NCBI GenBank assembly: GCA_036675345.1
Contig: JAKFFE010000021.1
Span: forward strand, 1 to 64,000
Direction: 5' to 3'
Source: JALYOC01 sp036675345
GTDB taxonomy: Bacteria; Myxococcota; Myxococcia; Myxococcales; Myxococcaceae
DNA length: 64,000 nt
The position numbers and the translations under genes are program-made. The notes beneath the pieces were generated by a model that saw nothing but the letters and a program-made list of their open reading frames with translations, was not told where the DNA came from and made no database searches. How positions within the stretch are numbered: the first letter of the stretch is position 1; every line of letters begins with the position of its first letter. Of the stretch, positions 50,814 through 59,349 are shown in pieces.

Positions 50814-51749
50814 CTACCGGGACAGCCAGCGGGAGAAGGGCAGCTTCACCAGCGTCTCCCCGTCCACGTAGAAGCTGTCCGCCTTGACGCTCCAGTGCAG
50901 GTGGGGGCCGGTCACCCGGCCGGTCCTCCCCACCTGGCCCAGCGTCTGCCCCTGCCGGACCCGCTGGCCCTGCTTCACCTCGAAGGCGGAGAGGTGGAAG
51001 TAGAGGGTGTAGAGCCCGGCGCCGTGGTGGACGATCACCGTGTTGCCCGAGGCGTAGCACTCGCGCACCAGCACCACCGTGCCGTCGTTGGCGGCCTGGA
51101 CCGGATCTCCGATCCGACCGTCCAGGTCCACCCCGTAGTGCTGGCTCTGCTTCTTGCCGTTGAAGGTCCGCAGGTCGCCAAAGGGGGCGGTCTGCTCGCT
51201 GGCGGTAGGCCACGAGAAGTCCGCCTTGAACAGCGGGGGCCCAAACGGCTGGGACTGCGCCTGGGTGAAGGCCGCCCGGTCCTCCTTCATCCACTTCTTC
51301 ACCTTGGCCGGCGGGCTGACGAACTTGCTGGCCACGGTCAGCTCCCGGACCCGGTAGCGGGGATCGACCACGGTCAGCGTCCCCTCCAGCACCAGCGGGT
51401 GGTTCGCGGCGGTGGGCGAGACCACCTCCCCGTTCTCCTCCAGCTGCAGCACCTTCGGGCCTGGCTTCACCGCCTCCGCCACCGGGGCCTCGATCCGCAC
51501 CGCCAGCTCTCCGGGAGGGAGCTCCACTGGCAGTCCGGTCAGGGACTGGAAGCCGCCGGGCACCGGATAGAACTGCAAGGGTCGGCCCGCCAACTCACCG
51601 ACCGGAACCCCCGCCACGCCAGTGACAGTGACCAGCACCGGGTCTCCGGGCTTGGCGGTGCCGGGATCCAGACGCAGCTCGGCGGCGCGGGCGGTCGGGA
51701 CCCAGTGGAAGAGCAGGACGGCGAGGACCGGGGAGAGGAGGGCACGCAT
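50814..51749 (-). CDS. M23-family metallopeptidase (exported)
   Basis: The protein has 311 residues. Signal peptide (LAVLLFHWVPTARA). An N-terminal beta domain (about 22-130), then the LytM/M23 fold with HYGVDLDG (Zn His and Asp) and GPHLHW (HxH). 'ANDGTVVLVRECYASGNTVIVHHGAGLYTLYFHLS' is typical. All Zn ligands are intact, so it is probably an active peptidoglycan endopeptidase. ATG 51749. It is convergent with the BKACE gene, one base between stops. Confidence 0.93.
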   Translation of the reverse strand: MRALLSPVLAVLLFHWVPTARAAELRLDPGTAKPGDPVLVTVTGVAGVPVGELAGRPLQFYPVPGGFQSLTGLPVELPPGELAVRIEAPVAEAVKPGPKVLQLEENGEVVSPTAANHPLVLEGTLTVVDPRYRVRELTVASKFVSPPAKVKKWMKEDRAAFTQAQSQPFGPPLFKADFSWPTASEQTAPFGDLRTFNGKKQSQHYGVDLDGRIGDPVQAANDGTVVLVRECYASGNTVIVHHGAGLYTLYFHLSAFEVKQGQRVRQGQTLGQVGRTGRVTGPHLHWSVKADSFYVDGETLVKLPFSRWLSR

Positions 51750-51936
51750 GCGCAGTCCCCGGTTGTACCCCGGTGTGTGGACGGACGCCGGATTCCGGCC
51801 GGGGAGGCAAGCCTGCGGGCGCAAGCTGAAGCCTCCTTGCCTGCCCTCCAGACGGACCGGTCAGCGGAGTCGTACCTACGCGGCGGGCGTCCCTACCTTC
51901 GTTGACGACACCGAAGGACACGACAAGGGAGGGCGA

Positions 51937-52431
51937 ATGCCGCGCTCGTATAGCTTTGATCACTACCTGGCCCCCAAGCGGGACACCACGCTGGTCCACG
52001 ACGAACGGGACATGCCGCAGGAGCAGTACACCGAGGCCGCGCCGGTGATCCACGGGGAGACGAAGATCCACTACGGGAAGAAGTTCTCCCAGACCGAGGA
52101 GCTGTTCCAGGCTCGCCGGATGAACCATCAGCTGGAGGAGCTGGCCGGCATCACCGACGAGGCCGAGGCCGAAGCGCCCGCCTCCGCCGAGCTGCCCGAG
52201 GCGCCCAGGCTGCGAAAGAGCGCGCCGATCGGCGCCTTGCCTCCCACCGAGGAGGCCACCACCTTGCTCCCGGAGAGCCTGCTGCACGAGCTGCGGGACA
52301 CCGCCGCCCTCAACCTCCGTCAGCTCCGCAGCGCGGCGCACGATCTGTGGACCGCGTCCTTCCGGCTGGCCACCCTGCCGCTGGAGGTGGCGAGACTGGC
52401 AGCCCGGCGCCTGCGCCCGGTCCCGGCCTAG
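51937..52431 (+). CDS. Conserved-looking protein of unknown function
   Basis: The protein has 164 residues. ATG 51937 follows AGGGAGGG. The N-terminal part is charged (SFDHYLAPKRDTTLVHDERDMPQEQY) and the middle is acidic and Pro/Ala-rich. The C terminus has an amphipathic helix (LLHELRDTAALNLRQLRSAAHDLWTASFRLATLPLEVARLAARRLRP). No signal peptide, transmembrane helix or known motif is seen. It is 12 bases upstream of the EEP-family gene, so an operon is likely. Confidence 0.65.
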   Translation: MPRSYSFDHYLAPKRDTTLVHDERDMPQEQYTEAAPVIHGETKIHYGKKFSQTEELFQARRMNHQLEELAGITDEAEAEAPASAELPEAPRLRKSAPIGALPPTEEATTLLPESLLHELRDTAALNLRQLRSAAHDLWTASFRLATLPLEVARLAARRLRPVPA

Positions 52432-52443
52432 CGCGAGGGGGCG

Positions 52444-53208
52444 ATGGAGCTGACGATCGCCTCGTACAACATCCACAGCGGCATCGGCACCGACGGCCGG
52501 TTCGATCTGGAGCGGATCGGAGCGGTGCTCCAGGAGATCGGTGCGGACGTGGTCGCCCTCCAGGAGGTGGGCGACTTCCGCAACAAGACCCCCGCCGAGC
52601 AGCACCCGGAGCTGCTGGCGGATCTGCTGGGGATGCACATGGCCTTTGGCCCCAACGTGGTCCGCAAGGGCCGGCGCTACGGGAACGCCATCTTGTCCCG
52701 GCTGCCGATCCTCAAGTCCAAGAACTACGACCTCTCCGTCGGGCGGCGCGAGCCGCGCGGCGCGCTGAGGTGCGATTTGGACCTGGGAGGAGAGGACATC
52801 CTGCACGTGTTCGCCCTCCACCTGGGGCTGGGGATCGGCGAGCGCCGGCGGCAGGAGGCGCTGCTGCTGTCCTCGGACATCCTGCGCGATGCGGTGCATC
52901 AGGATCCGGTGGTGCTGTGCGGAGACTTCAACTACTGGGGCGGGGGGCCGGTGCCTTCGATGGTGCTCAAGGCGCTGCACGATCCGGCGCTGCTGCTGGA
53001 CTCCCCGCGCAGCACCTACCACTCCAAGGCGCCCTTCTTCCGGTTCGACCGGATGTTCGTGGACGCGCAGGTCCGGCCGCTGTGGGTCCACCCGCACCGC
53101 ACCTCGCTGTCCACCCTGGCCTCCGATCATCTGCCGCTGGTGATGCGCTTCGAGGCGCCGATCCACCAGCCCGGACGGGAGACTGCCCCGGTCGAATTGA
53201 TCCGGTGA
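52444..53208 (+). CDS. Endonuclease/exonuclease/phosphatase (EEP) family protein
   Basis: The protein has 254 residues. Landmarks: LTIASYNIHSGIGTDGRFDLERI (Asn), VVALQEVG (metal Glu), 'GNAILSRLPIL', 'ALHLGLGIGERRRQ' (His), 'VLCGDFNYW' (Asp-x-Asn) and 'STLASDHLPLV' (Asp-His pair). All catalytic residues are present. It could hydrolyse DNA, phosphoinositides or sphingomyelin; substrate unknown. It has no signal peptide. ATG 52444. Confidence 0.9.
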   Translation: MELTIASYNIHSGIGTDGRFDLERIGAVLQEIGADVVALQEVGDFRNKTPAEQHPELLADLLGMHMAFGPNVVRKGRRYGNAILSRLPILKSKNYDLSVGRREPRGALRCDLDLGGEDILHVFALHLGLGIGERRRQEALLLSSDILRDAVHQDPVVLCGDFNYWGGGPVPSMVLKALHDPALLLDSPRSTYHSKAPFFRFDRMFVDAQVRPLWVHPHRTSLSTLASDHLPLVMRFEAPIHQPGRETAPVELIR

Positions 53209-53316
53209 ACCGGCGGGTTCGGCGCTAAGGTCCGGCAGCGGAACCTTGGGGGGAATGGTGGTTGTCGGGCGGCGCGTGCCCTCCTAGTTTGCCCGCCCGA
53301 CGCTTCCGCTCTCGCC

Positions 53317-53760
53317 ATGGCCACCAGCTCTCCCGACCCGAAGGAACGCGGCATCTCCGCACAGCTTGGCAACCTGGCCGACGGCTTCTCGCGGCTGGTG
53401 GCCCAGCACCTGGCGCTGGCCAAGCTGGAGCTGGCGGAGGACGTCAAGGTGCTGGGCAAGAACGCGGCGATGGTGGCTGCCTTCGTCCCCTTCGTGCTGA
53501 TCGGCTACGTGTTCCTGTGCGTGGCCATCGCCGCCTGGGTGGCCCAGTCGCTGGGCTGGGCGGTGGGCTTCGCGATCGTGGGCGGGGTGCACCTGGTGCT
53601 GGGCGCGGTGGGGATCGCCCTGGCCGTCTCCCGCCTCAAGGGCCGGGCGGTGCTGGACGACAGCATGGAGGAGATCCAGCGCAGCGCCGCGGTGCTCTCC
53701 CGCAACCGCCTTCCCGCCGTCTCCGCCCAGGCAGCGGTGGAGCCTCGCCATGTCCGCTGA
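53317..53760 (+). CDS. Phage-holin-3-like/DUF1469 membrane protein
   Basis: The protein has 147 residues. An amphipathic N-terminal region (QLGNLADGFSRLVAQHLALAKLELAEDVKVLGKNAAM) and two membrane helices (AAFVPFVLIGYVFLCVAIAAWVA and GWAVGFAIVGGVHLVLGAVGIALAV) match DUF1469 (YqjE-like) proteins. A charged tail follows. It begins the five-gene run of small membrane proteins and overlaps the next gene by 11 bases. Confidence 0.82.
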   Translation: MATSSPDPKERGISAQLGNLADGFSRLVAQHLALAKLELAEDVKVLGKNAAMVAAFVPFVLIGYVFLCVAIAAWVAQSLGWAVGFAIVGGVHLVLGAVGIALAVSRLKGRAVLDDSMEEIQRSAAVLSRNRLPAVSAQAAVEPRHVR

Positions 53761-53980
53761 TTCGAAGTTGCTCCTCCCCGGCCGGACGCAGTCCGCCGAG
53801 GAGATCCGCCGGGAGCTGGAACAGGCCCGTGCGCAGATCCAGTCCTCGGTCGCGGCCCTGCGCGAAGAGGTGTCGGTGGCCACCGAGTGGCGGGGCTGGT
53901 ACCGCCGCGATCCGCTGCTCTGGGTGGGCGCGGCCTTCGCCGTGGGGCTGTACCTGGGAATCCGCAGTTCAAACCGCTGA
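53750..53980 (+). CDS. Small DUF3618-like membrane protein
   Basis: The protein has 76 residues. RTQSAEEIRRELEQARAQIQSSVAALREEV is the DUF3618-type N-terminal helix, followed by WRRDPLL-like text and one membrane helix (LLWVGAAFAVGLYLGI). It overlaps the previous stop by 11 bases. ElaB/YqjD-like proteins of similar form anchor ribosomes or protect the envelope in stress; no specific role can be assigned here. Confidence 0.78.
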   Translation: MSADSKLLLPGRTQSAEEIRRELEQARAQIQSSVAALREEVSVATEWRGWYRRDPLLWVGAAFAVGLYLGIRSSNR

Positions 53981-54008
53981 AGTGTCACGCTGTCCAAAGG
54001 AGTCGCCG

Positions 54009-54212
54009 GTGGAAACCTCTCCGCAGCAGCTTTCAGAACGCGCCCGCGAGATGCAGGCCAGGATCGCGCCGCAGCTTGAGGAGGCGCGTGAGAACCTGAT
54101 CGATCTCAACCAGCGGGCCATCGCCTTCATCAAGGAACGTCCGGGCACCTGTCTGCTGGGGGCGCTGGCCTTTGGATTCATCGTCGGCAAGCTGGCCTCG
54201 CGCCGCTGGTAG
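54009..54212 (+). CDS. Small YqjD/ElaB-like membrane-anchored protein
   Basis: The protein has 67 residues. A long amphipathic helix (QLSERAREMQARIAPQLEEARENLIDLNQRAIAFIKERPGT) is followed by one membrane helix (CLLGALAFGFIVGKLA) and a basic end (SRRW). GTG 54009 follows AAGGAG. The general layout is that of YqjD/ElaB-like proteins. Confidence 0.75.
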   Translation: METSPQQLSERAREMQARIAPQLEEARENLIDLNQRAIAFIKERPGTCLLGALAFGFIVGKLASRRW

Positions 54213-54222
54213 AAGGAGACCC

Positions 54223-54621
54223 ATGGACGCCACCAACGGTAACGGAGCCTCACCGCCGGGAATCGGCCAGCGGGTGGATCAGGTGGGCCGCGACGCCCAG
54301 ACCCTGATCGACGACGCGCGCACCGCGGTCAACGAGATCCAGGGCAGGCTGGACCTGCGGGGGAGGGTGGACCGCAATCCCTACGGGACCCTGCTGGCCG
54401 CCGCCGGGATCGGCTATCTGCTCGGCGGGGGCTTGTTCTCCCCGCTGACCGCGCGCGTCCTCCGCCTGGGCGTGAAGCTGGCCGCGCTGCCCTTCGTCAA
54501 GGACGAGCTTCTGGCCATGGCCCACGGCGCGGTGGACGGCTTTGTTTCCTCCGCGCGCGAGCGGGAGGTCCAGGCCCGTGCGGCCCCGCCGTCCTCCAGC
54601 GATCCCCACCGCGCGGTTTGA
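54223..54621 (+). CDS. Small helix-rich membrane-anchored protein
   Basis: The protein has 132 residues. The N-terminal half is helical (IGQRVDQVGRDAQTLIDDARTAVNEIQGRL) with a membrane stretch (YGTLLAAAGIGYLLGGGLF), and a second hydrophobic helix (VLRLGVKLAALPFV). ATG 54223 follows AAGGAG ten bases after the previous stop. The 'NPYGTLLAAAGIGYLLGGG' region resembles the membrane segment of the neighbouring ElaB-like proteins. Confidence 0.73.
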   Translation: MDATNGNGASPPGIGQRVDQVGRDAQTLIDDARTAVNEIQGRLDLRGRVDRNPYGTLLAAAGIGYLLGGGLFSPLTARVLRLGVKLAALPFVKDELLAMAHGAVDGFVSSAREREVQARAAPPSSSDPHRAV

Positions 54622-54660
54622 GTTCCCCCCGTTCCCCCCCTTCCCCGAGGAGCCTTCCAA

Positions 54661-54942
54661 ATGGATTTTCGTAAGCAGCTGCGCCACCTGACCGACTGGG
54701 ACAAGGACGATGTGCTGGATCTGGTGGGGCTGGAGACCCGCCGCAGCGCCGCCGACACCCTGGTGCCCACCCTGGCCGCCTTCGGTGTCGGGGTGCTGGT
54801 GGGGGTCGGGGTGGGCCTGATGATCGCCCGCAAGCCGGGCACCGAGCTGCGCAGCGAGCTGGGCGCGCGTCTCTCCGGCGGCGCCGACAACCTGGGCCTC
54901 AAGCCGGCCGGGTCCGCCAGTCAGTCCAAGCAGTCGGTCTGA
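54661..54942 (+). CDS. YtxH-like small membrane protein
   Basis: The protein has 93 residues. An N-terminal soluble stretch is followed by one membrane helix with Gly-repeats (VPTLAAFGVGVLVGVGVGLMIA) and then the 'RKPGTELRSELG' motif typical of YtxH/gas-vesicle-like proteins. ATG 54661. Confidence 0.78.
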   Translation: MDFRKQLRHLTDWDKDDVLDLVGLETRRSAADTLVPTLAAFGVGVLVGVGVGLMIARKPGTELRSELGARLSGGADNLGLKPAGSASQSKQSV

Positions 54943-54955
54943 TCGCGGTCCGGGG

Positions 54956-55855
54956 ATGGCTGACCCCAAGCATCCCGCCGACTCGCGGTTGGCGCCCTCC
55001 GCGGCGCTGACCGCCCAGTCCTCCCTGGAGACGTTGGAGGCGGCGTACGCGCAGTGGCGGGAGGAGAAGCTGCGCTACGCCGCGGCTCGGGCCCGCCTGG
55101 TGGAGCAGCGCCGCCGGCTGGACGACGAGGCCGCCTTCCTGGTGGGCGCCGTTCGCGCCGCCGGCACCTCGGCCCCGCCCGGGCCTCCGGACGCGCTGGC
55201 CGCTCCCGGAGGGTTGGAGGCATTCGTCCGCGAGGCAGAGGAGCGGATCCTGCGGACCCGGCAGCAGCTGGAGGCCCGCGCCCTGGAGGAGGAGGCGGCC
55301 TTCGCCCAGACCTTCACCGGGCTGAGGCAGACGGTGGTGGCCCGGGTGGAGCGGATCCTGGCCCGCACCCGCCCGGCGCTGCGGCTGGTGCCCCGGCGCC
55401 TGGGCGGCGACCAGCGGATCCTGCACCTGGATCGGCTCTCCGACGACGGGGCGATCCTGCTGCTGTTCGTGCTGTGCGGGAAGATCCCCTCCCGCTACGG
55501 CTTTCTGCTGGATGACTCCACCGACCAGATGCTGCTGCCTCCCGCGCCGCTGTATCCCGACGAGGGGGTGGCCCCGGACCAGACCCGCCCGGACGCCGCC
55601 GGGCTGCGCCAGGTGGTGGAGGGCGCCTCCCCGGTGCTGCCGATCAAGGGCTTTGTGCCGGTGCCGGTGCCCCGGGGCGAAGGTCCCCCCGCCTTCTACC
55701 GCCTCCTCCAGCGGGGAGCGGTGATGGAGGTGGAGCTGCAAGACGGGGCCGGCTTTCGCAACGTGCTCACCCGCGAGGAGTCGGAGCGGTTCGCGGGGTA
55801 CCTGCTGGCGTGCAAGCTGGCCGGCAAGCTGGAGCTGGAGCTGGCCTCCGAGTAG
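54956..55855 (+). CDS. Protein of unknown function with N-terminal coiled coil
   Basis: The protein has 299 residues. A coiled-coil-like N terminus (LETLEAAYAQWREEKLRYAAARARLVEQRRRLDDEAAFL and further helices to about residue 125) is followed by a mixed alpha/beta domain ('LHLDRLSDDGAILLLFVLCGKIPSRYGFLLDDSTDQMLL'). It has no signal peptide. Starts 13 bases after the YtxH-like gene. No family recognised. Confidence 0.65.
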   Translation: MADPKHPADSRLAPSAALTAQSSLETLEAAYAQWREEKLRYAAARARLVEQRRRLDDEAAFLVGAVRAAGTSAPPGPPDALAAPGGLEAFVREAEERILRTRQQLEARALEEEAAFAQTFTGLRQTVVARVERILARTRPALRLVPRRLGGDQRILHLDRLSDDGAILLLFVLCGKIPSRYGFLLDDSTDQMLLPPAPLYPDEGVAPDQTRPDAAGLRQVVEGASPVLPIKGFVPVPVPRGEGPPAFYRLLQRGAVMEVELQDGAGFRNVLTREESERFAGYLLACKLAGKLELELASE

Positions 55856-55862
55856 CCGGGCC

Positions 55863-56705
55863 CTAGCGGGTGTGCACCACCGCCACGTCCGCGGTGCCGG
55901 CCACGATCGCCGAACCCAGGAACAGGTTGTCCGACTTGGCCCCGCCCAGCTTGGCGGACTGGAACACCACCAGGTAGTCGGTGTCCGGCTGGGGGAAGGC
56001 GGAGCCGGGCACCACCACCTGGGTCTTCTTCCAGTTGGCCGGACGGGCCACCAGCTGCAGGAACTCCAGCGGCTGGTCGGGGAGGTTGGTGTAGGTGGGC
56101 TGGCCGGTCTCTCCGGTGGCGCTCAGCGGCAGCACGGTGACGAACCCCAGCGGGCGCTCCACCTCCGCGGGAGGCTGGGGGCGGTCGAACACGAAGTCGC
56201 TGCCCGCTGGGAGGTCCACGTAGCCGGTGGTGGGGTGGAAGGCGGCGATCGACTCCTGCAGCGGGACGTCCACCACCTCCGCGGTGTGGAGCTCGCCCTC
56301 CGCGGTGGCGCGGAACTCGTAGGTGGCGCCGGAGACGTAGGTCAGCTCCGGCTGGGCCGGGCTGCCCAGGGCGTACCGGCCCCCGCCCTGGTTCTCCAAG
56401 GTCAGCTCCGGCGCTCCGTCCCGGTGCAAGGTGACCGTGGCGTCGCTGATCGCGGTGGGCGGCTGATCCAGGGCGTCCGCGTCGCGCTCGCCGAAGTAGA
56501 CGAAGGCCAGGGTCTGGGCGGGCACGGTGTAGCCGGCGTCCGCCGGGAGCCCGGCGTCCGGGGCCGCGGCGCTGGCGGAGATGAACACCTCCGGGGTGGC
56601 CAGCAGGGTGGCCACCATCAGCCGCTCGGCCAGCAACTGTCGCGCACCGGTGCACGCCCCCATTCCCAGCACCACCACACCCAACAACCCGACCCACTGC
56701 CGCAT
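55863..56705 (-). CDS. Lipoprotein of unknown function
   Basis: The protein has 280 residues. The lipobox LGMGAC gives Cys18. A mostly beta-rich exported domain follows (ATYEFRATAEGELHTAEVVDVPL...), with Asp/Gly loops. No named family. ATG 56705. Divergent from the second cyclase, with 82 bases between starts; the stop is eight bases from the convergent upstream gene. Confidence 0.75.
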   Translation of the reverse strand: MRQWVGLLGVVVLGMGACTGARQLLAERLMVATLLATPEVFISASAAAPDAGLPADAGYTVPAQTLAFVYFGERDADALDQPPTAISDATVTLHRDGAPELTLENQGGGRYALGSPAQPELTYVSGATYEFRATAEGELHTAEVVDVPLQESIAAFHPTTGYVDLPAGSDFVFDRPQPPAEVERPLGFVTVLPLSATGETGQPTYTNLPDQPLEFLQLVARPANWKKTQVVVPGSAFPQPDTDYLVVFQSAKLGGAKSDNLFLGSAIVAGTADVAVVHTR

Positions 56706-56787
56706 AGAACCCCCGAAAGACCCGGCCCGGACCCGTAGCATACGCTCCTTCTGGCCCCGGGGCGGGAGGGGTATCCTCCCGGACGCG

Positions 56788-59346
56788 TTGCGAGATCTCC
56801 CCGCCCACTCCCGAGGCCGCCGGTTCCTGGCCACCCTGGGGTTCTCCTTGTTGCAGGCCGTCCTCTTCGGAGGGGCGGTGGCGCTGTTGGTGTACTTCCG
56901 GGTCCCCCGCGGGGTGCGGGAGGACGCGGACGACGCGCCCCGGATCCACCAGCGGATCCAGGACGGGCTGGAGCGGCTGGAGCTGTGGACCTACGACTGG
57001 CGGGCCCGGGATCTGGGCCGGGCCTCCACCCGCTCCGACGAGGTGGTGGTGGTGGCGATTGACGACGAGACCCTGGCCAGCGCCCGCAAGGACGAGCTGG
57101 CCGCGGTCGCCGTCTACCCCTGGCCCCGGCAGCTGATCGGGGAGGTGATGGAACGCCTGGTCAGCGAAGGCTCGCCGCTGGTGATCTCCGATCTGCGCTA
57201 CCTGGACCTCAGCCCGCGCACCTGCGCTTTGGGCTACCCCCAGGGGCCGGATCCGGTGGCGGACGATCTGGCCCTGCGCGCCGCACTGGACCGGGTGCCC
57301 CAGCAGTCGCTGCTGACCTTCTCGGTGGAGCCCTCCGCATCAAGGGTGGGGTCCTCCCCACGGCCGTTCCTGCTCCAGGTGGCGCGCCGGGACTCGCCCC
57401 AGGAGGCGCGGGAGGTGGTGCGGCGGATCCTGGCCGCGCGCCGTCCGGCGTTCGTGATTCCGGATCGGAACCGGGTCCAGGTCTGGGCCGGGCTGGCCTC
57501 CGAGTCCGACGCGGATGAGGTGGGCCACGCGCTGGGGCTGGCCACCCCCTACCAGGTCCGCGAGCTGTCCCCGGCGGAGCGGGCCTACGAGGTGACCCCG
57601 CTGTCGCTGCTGGTCTCCTTGGCGGAGGTGAAGGTGGAGGGGATCGATCCTGCGCTGCTGCCGGTGGCGCGGGCCCTGGCCCACCCGGTGGCGCCGCTGC
57701 TGGGGGACCGCAGCCTGTACGGGGTGGGGGATCCGCCGCGGGACGTGGACGGGGCGGTGCGGACCTTTGCCCATCTGTACCGCTACGCGCCGCGCGAGGG
57801 GGAGGTGCACCTGCTGCCCTCCGCCCCCCTGGCGGCGGCGATGCGGCTGGCCGGCACCGACTCGCTCCGCTACGCCGAGGGCCGGCTGTGGGTGGGGGAC
57901 AAGTATTCGCTGCCGGTGGACTCCAGCGGCTACAGCCTGATCCGGTGGGACGCGGCGGAGAGTGGCCGGGACGCCCGCGGCACCCTCAAGCGGGATCTCT
58001 CCGCCTGGCGGGTGCTGGTCAACGCCCGGGATCGCCAGCGCGGGCTGCCCCAGCGGTTCCGCAACGAGCTGGACGGGCGGACCACGATCCTGGCGGACAC
58101 CTCCAGCTATTCGCGGGAGACGCTCTCCACCCCGGTGGGCCAGGTGCCCCGCGCGGCGGTGACCGGTCAGGTGCTGGCCAACGTGCTGCGCTCGGACGCG
58201 ATCCGCCGGGCCGAGCCCCGGCTGGAGGCGATCCTGGTGCTGGCGATGGCGTTTCTGGGCGCGCTGGTGGCGCTGACCTTCGGTGCCTCCGCCCGCACCC
58301 CGCTGGCTTCGGCGGTGTACCTGGGCCTGTTGCTGGGGCTGGCCGGCGCGTACATGTCCCTGACCCGCAGCGTGTTCCTGGAGGAGCGGCTGTGGATCCC
58401 GATGGTGGCCCCGCTGATCGCGATGGCGGCCACCGTGTTTGGCACCACCACCTACGCCCAGCGCACCGAGCGCCGGATCCGCGAGCTGATCACCTCCCTG
58501 CTGGGAGGTTCGATCTCCCCGGAGGTGGCCCGCCAGGTGAGCCGCGATCTGTCGCTGATGCGTCCGGAGCGCCGGCCGGCCACCATCGCCTTCTGCGACA
58601 TCGAGGGCTTCACCCGGCTCTCCGAACAGCTGCCCCCGGAGCGGCTGGTGCAGCTGCTCAACGACTTCCTCACCGAGATGACCACCGTGGTGCGCAGCCA
58701 CGGGGGGCACGTGGAGTACACCGGCGATACCCTGATGGCCTTCTGGGGCGCTCCGGTGCGGACCGATCGCCATGCGCACCTGGGCTGCGAGTCGATGCTG
58801 CTGATGCGGGAGGCCCTGGGCAGAAAGCAGCGCGTCTGGGAGGACCGCTACGGGCAGCGGATCGACTTCCGCGCCGGAATCAACAGCGGGGAGGTCCTGG
58901 CCGGGGACATGGGCTCGGAGCTGCAGAGCAAGTACACCGTGCTGGGCGACGCGGTGATCCTGGCCTCGCGGCTGGAGCGGGCCAACCGGGAGCTGGGGAC
59001 CTGGATCCTGGTGGGGGAGGGGACGGCCAAGACCGCGTCGGACGCCTACGTGTTCCGGGAGGTGGACCGGGTGCGGGTCCGGGGCAAGTCACTCCCCTGG
59101 GCGGTGCTGGAGCTGGTGGGTCGCAAGGACGAGGTGCCGGAGGAGAAGCTGAAGCTGCTGCCGTTGCACGAGCAGGCGATGCTGGCCTACCACCAGCGGC
59201 AGTTCACCGACGCAGGCGCGCTGTTTGCCCGGCTGAAGACCGAGTTCAACGATCCGGTGGCCGCGGTGTACGTGGAGCGCTGCCTGCGGCTGGGGCAGTT
59301 CCCTCCGCCGGCGGAGTGGGACGGGGTGTTCGAGCAAGCGGCGTAG
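56788..59346 (+). CDS. CHASE2-domain class III cyclase with altered catalytic residues
   Basis: The protein has about 852 residues. An N-terminal membrane helix (LGFSLLQAVLFGGAVALLVYF), a CHASE2 sensor (DEVVVVAIDDETLASARKD...VYPWPRQL), three membrane helices (about 490-560), then a cyclase domain. The metal Asp residues are kept (FCDIEGFT, YTGDTLMAFW). However, the adenine-selecting Lys is Glu643 (HVEYTGD) and the transition-state Asn is Ile724 (DAVILASRLE). So it may be a guanylate cyclase, a poor cyclase or a pseudocyclase. No convincing ATG is near the first helix; TTG 56788 is the best start. Confidence 0.84.
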   Translation: MRDLPAHSRGRRFLATLGFSLLQAVLFGGAVALLVYFRVPRGVREDADDAPRIHQRIQDGLERLELWTYDWRARDLGRASTRSDEVVVVAIDDETLASARKDELAAVAVYPWPRQLIGEVMERLVSEGSPLVISDLRYLDLSPRTCALGYPQGPDPVADDLALRAALDRVPQQSLLTFSVEPSASRVGSSPRPFLLQVARRDSPQEAREVVRRILAARRPAFVIPDRNRVQVWAGLASESDADEVGHALGLATPYQVRELSPAERAYEVTPLSLLVSLAEVKVEGIDPALLPVARALAHPVAPLLGDRSLYGVGDPPRDVDGAVRTFAHLYRYAPREGEVHLLPSAPLAAAMRLAGTDSLRYAEGRLWVGDKYSLPVDSSGYSLIRWDAAESGRDARGTLKRDLSAWRVLVNARDRQRGLPQRFRNELDGRTTILADTSSYSRETLSTPVGQVPRAAVTGQVLANVLRSDAIRRAEPRLEAILVLAMAFLGALVALTFGASARTPLASAVYLGLLLGLAGAYMSLTRSVFLEERLWIPMVAPLIAMAATVFGTTTYAQRTERRIRELITSLLGGSISPEVARQVSRDLSLMRPERRPATIAFCDIEGFTRLSEQLPPERLVQLLNDFLTEMTTVVRSHGGHVEYTGDTLMAFWGAPVRTDRHAHLGCESMLLMREALGRKQRVWEDRYGQRIDFRAGINSGEVLAGDMGSELQSKYTVLGDAVILASRLERANRELGTWILVGEGTAKTASDAYVFREVDRVRVRGKSLPWAVLELVGRKDEVPEEKLKLLPLHEQAMLAYHQRQFTDAGALFARLKTEFNDPVAAVYVERCLRLGQFPPPAEWDGVFEQAA

Positions 59347-59349
59347 GCT

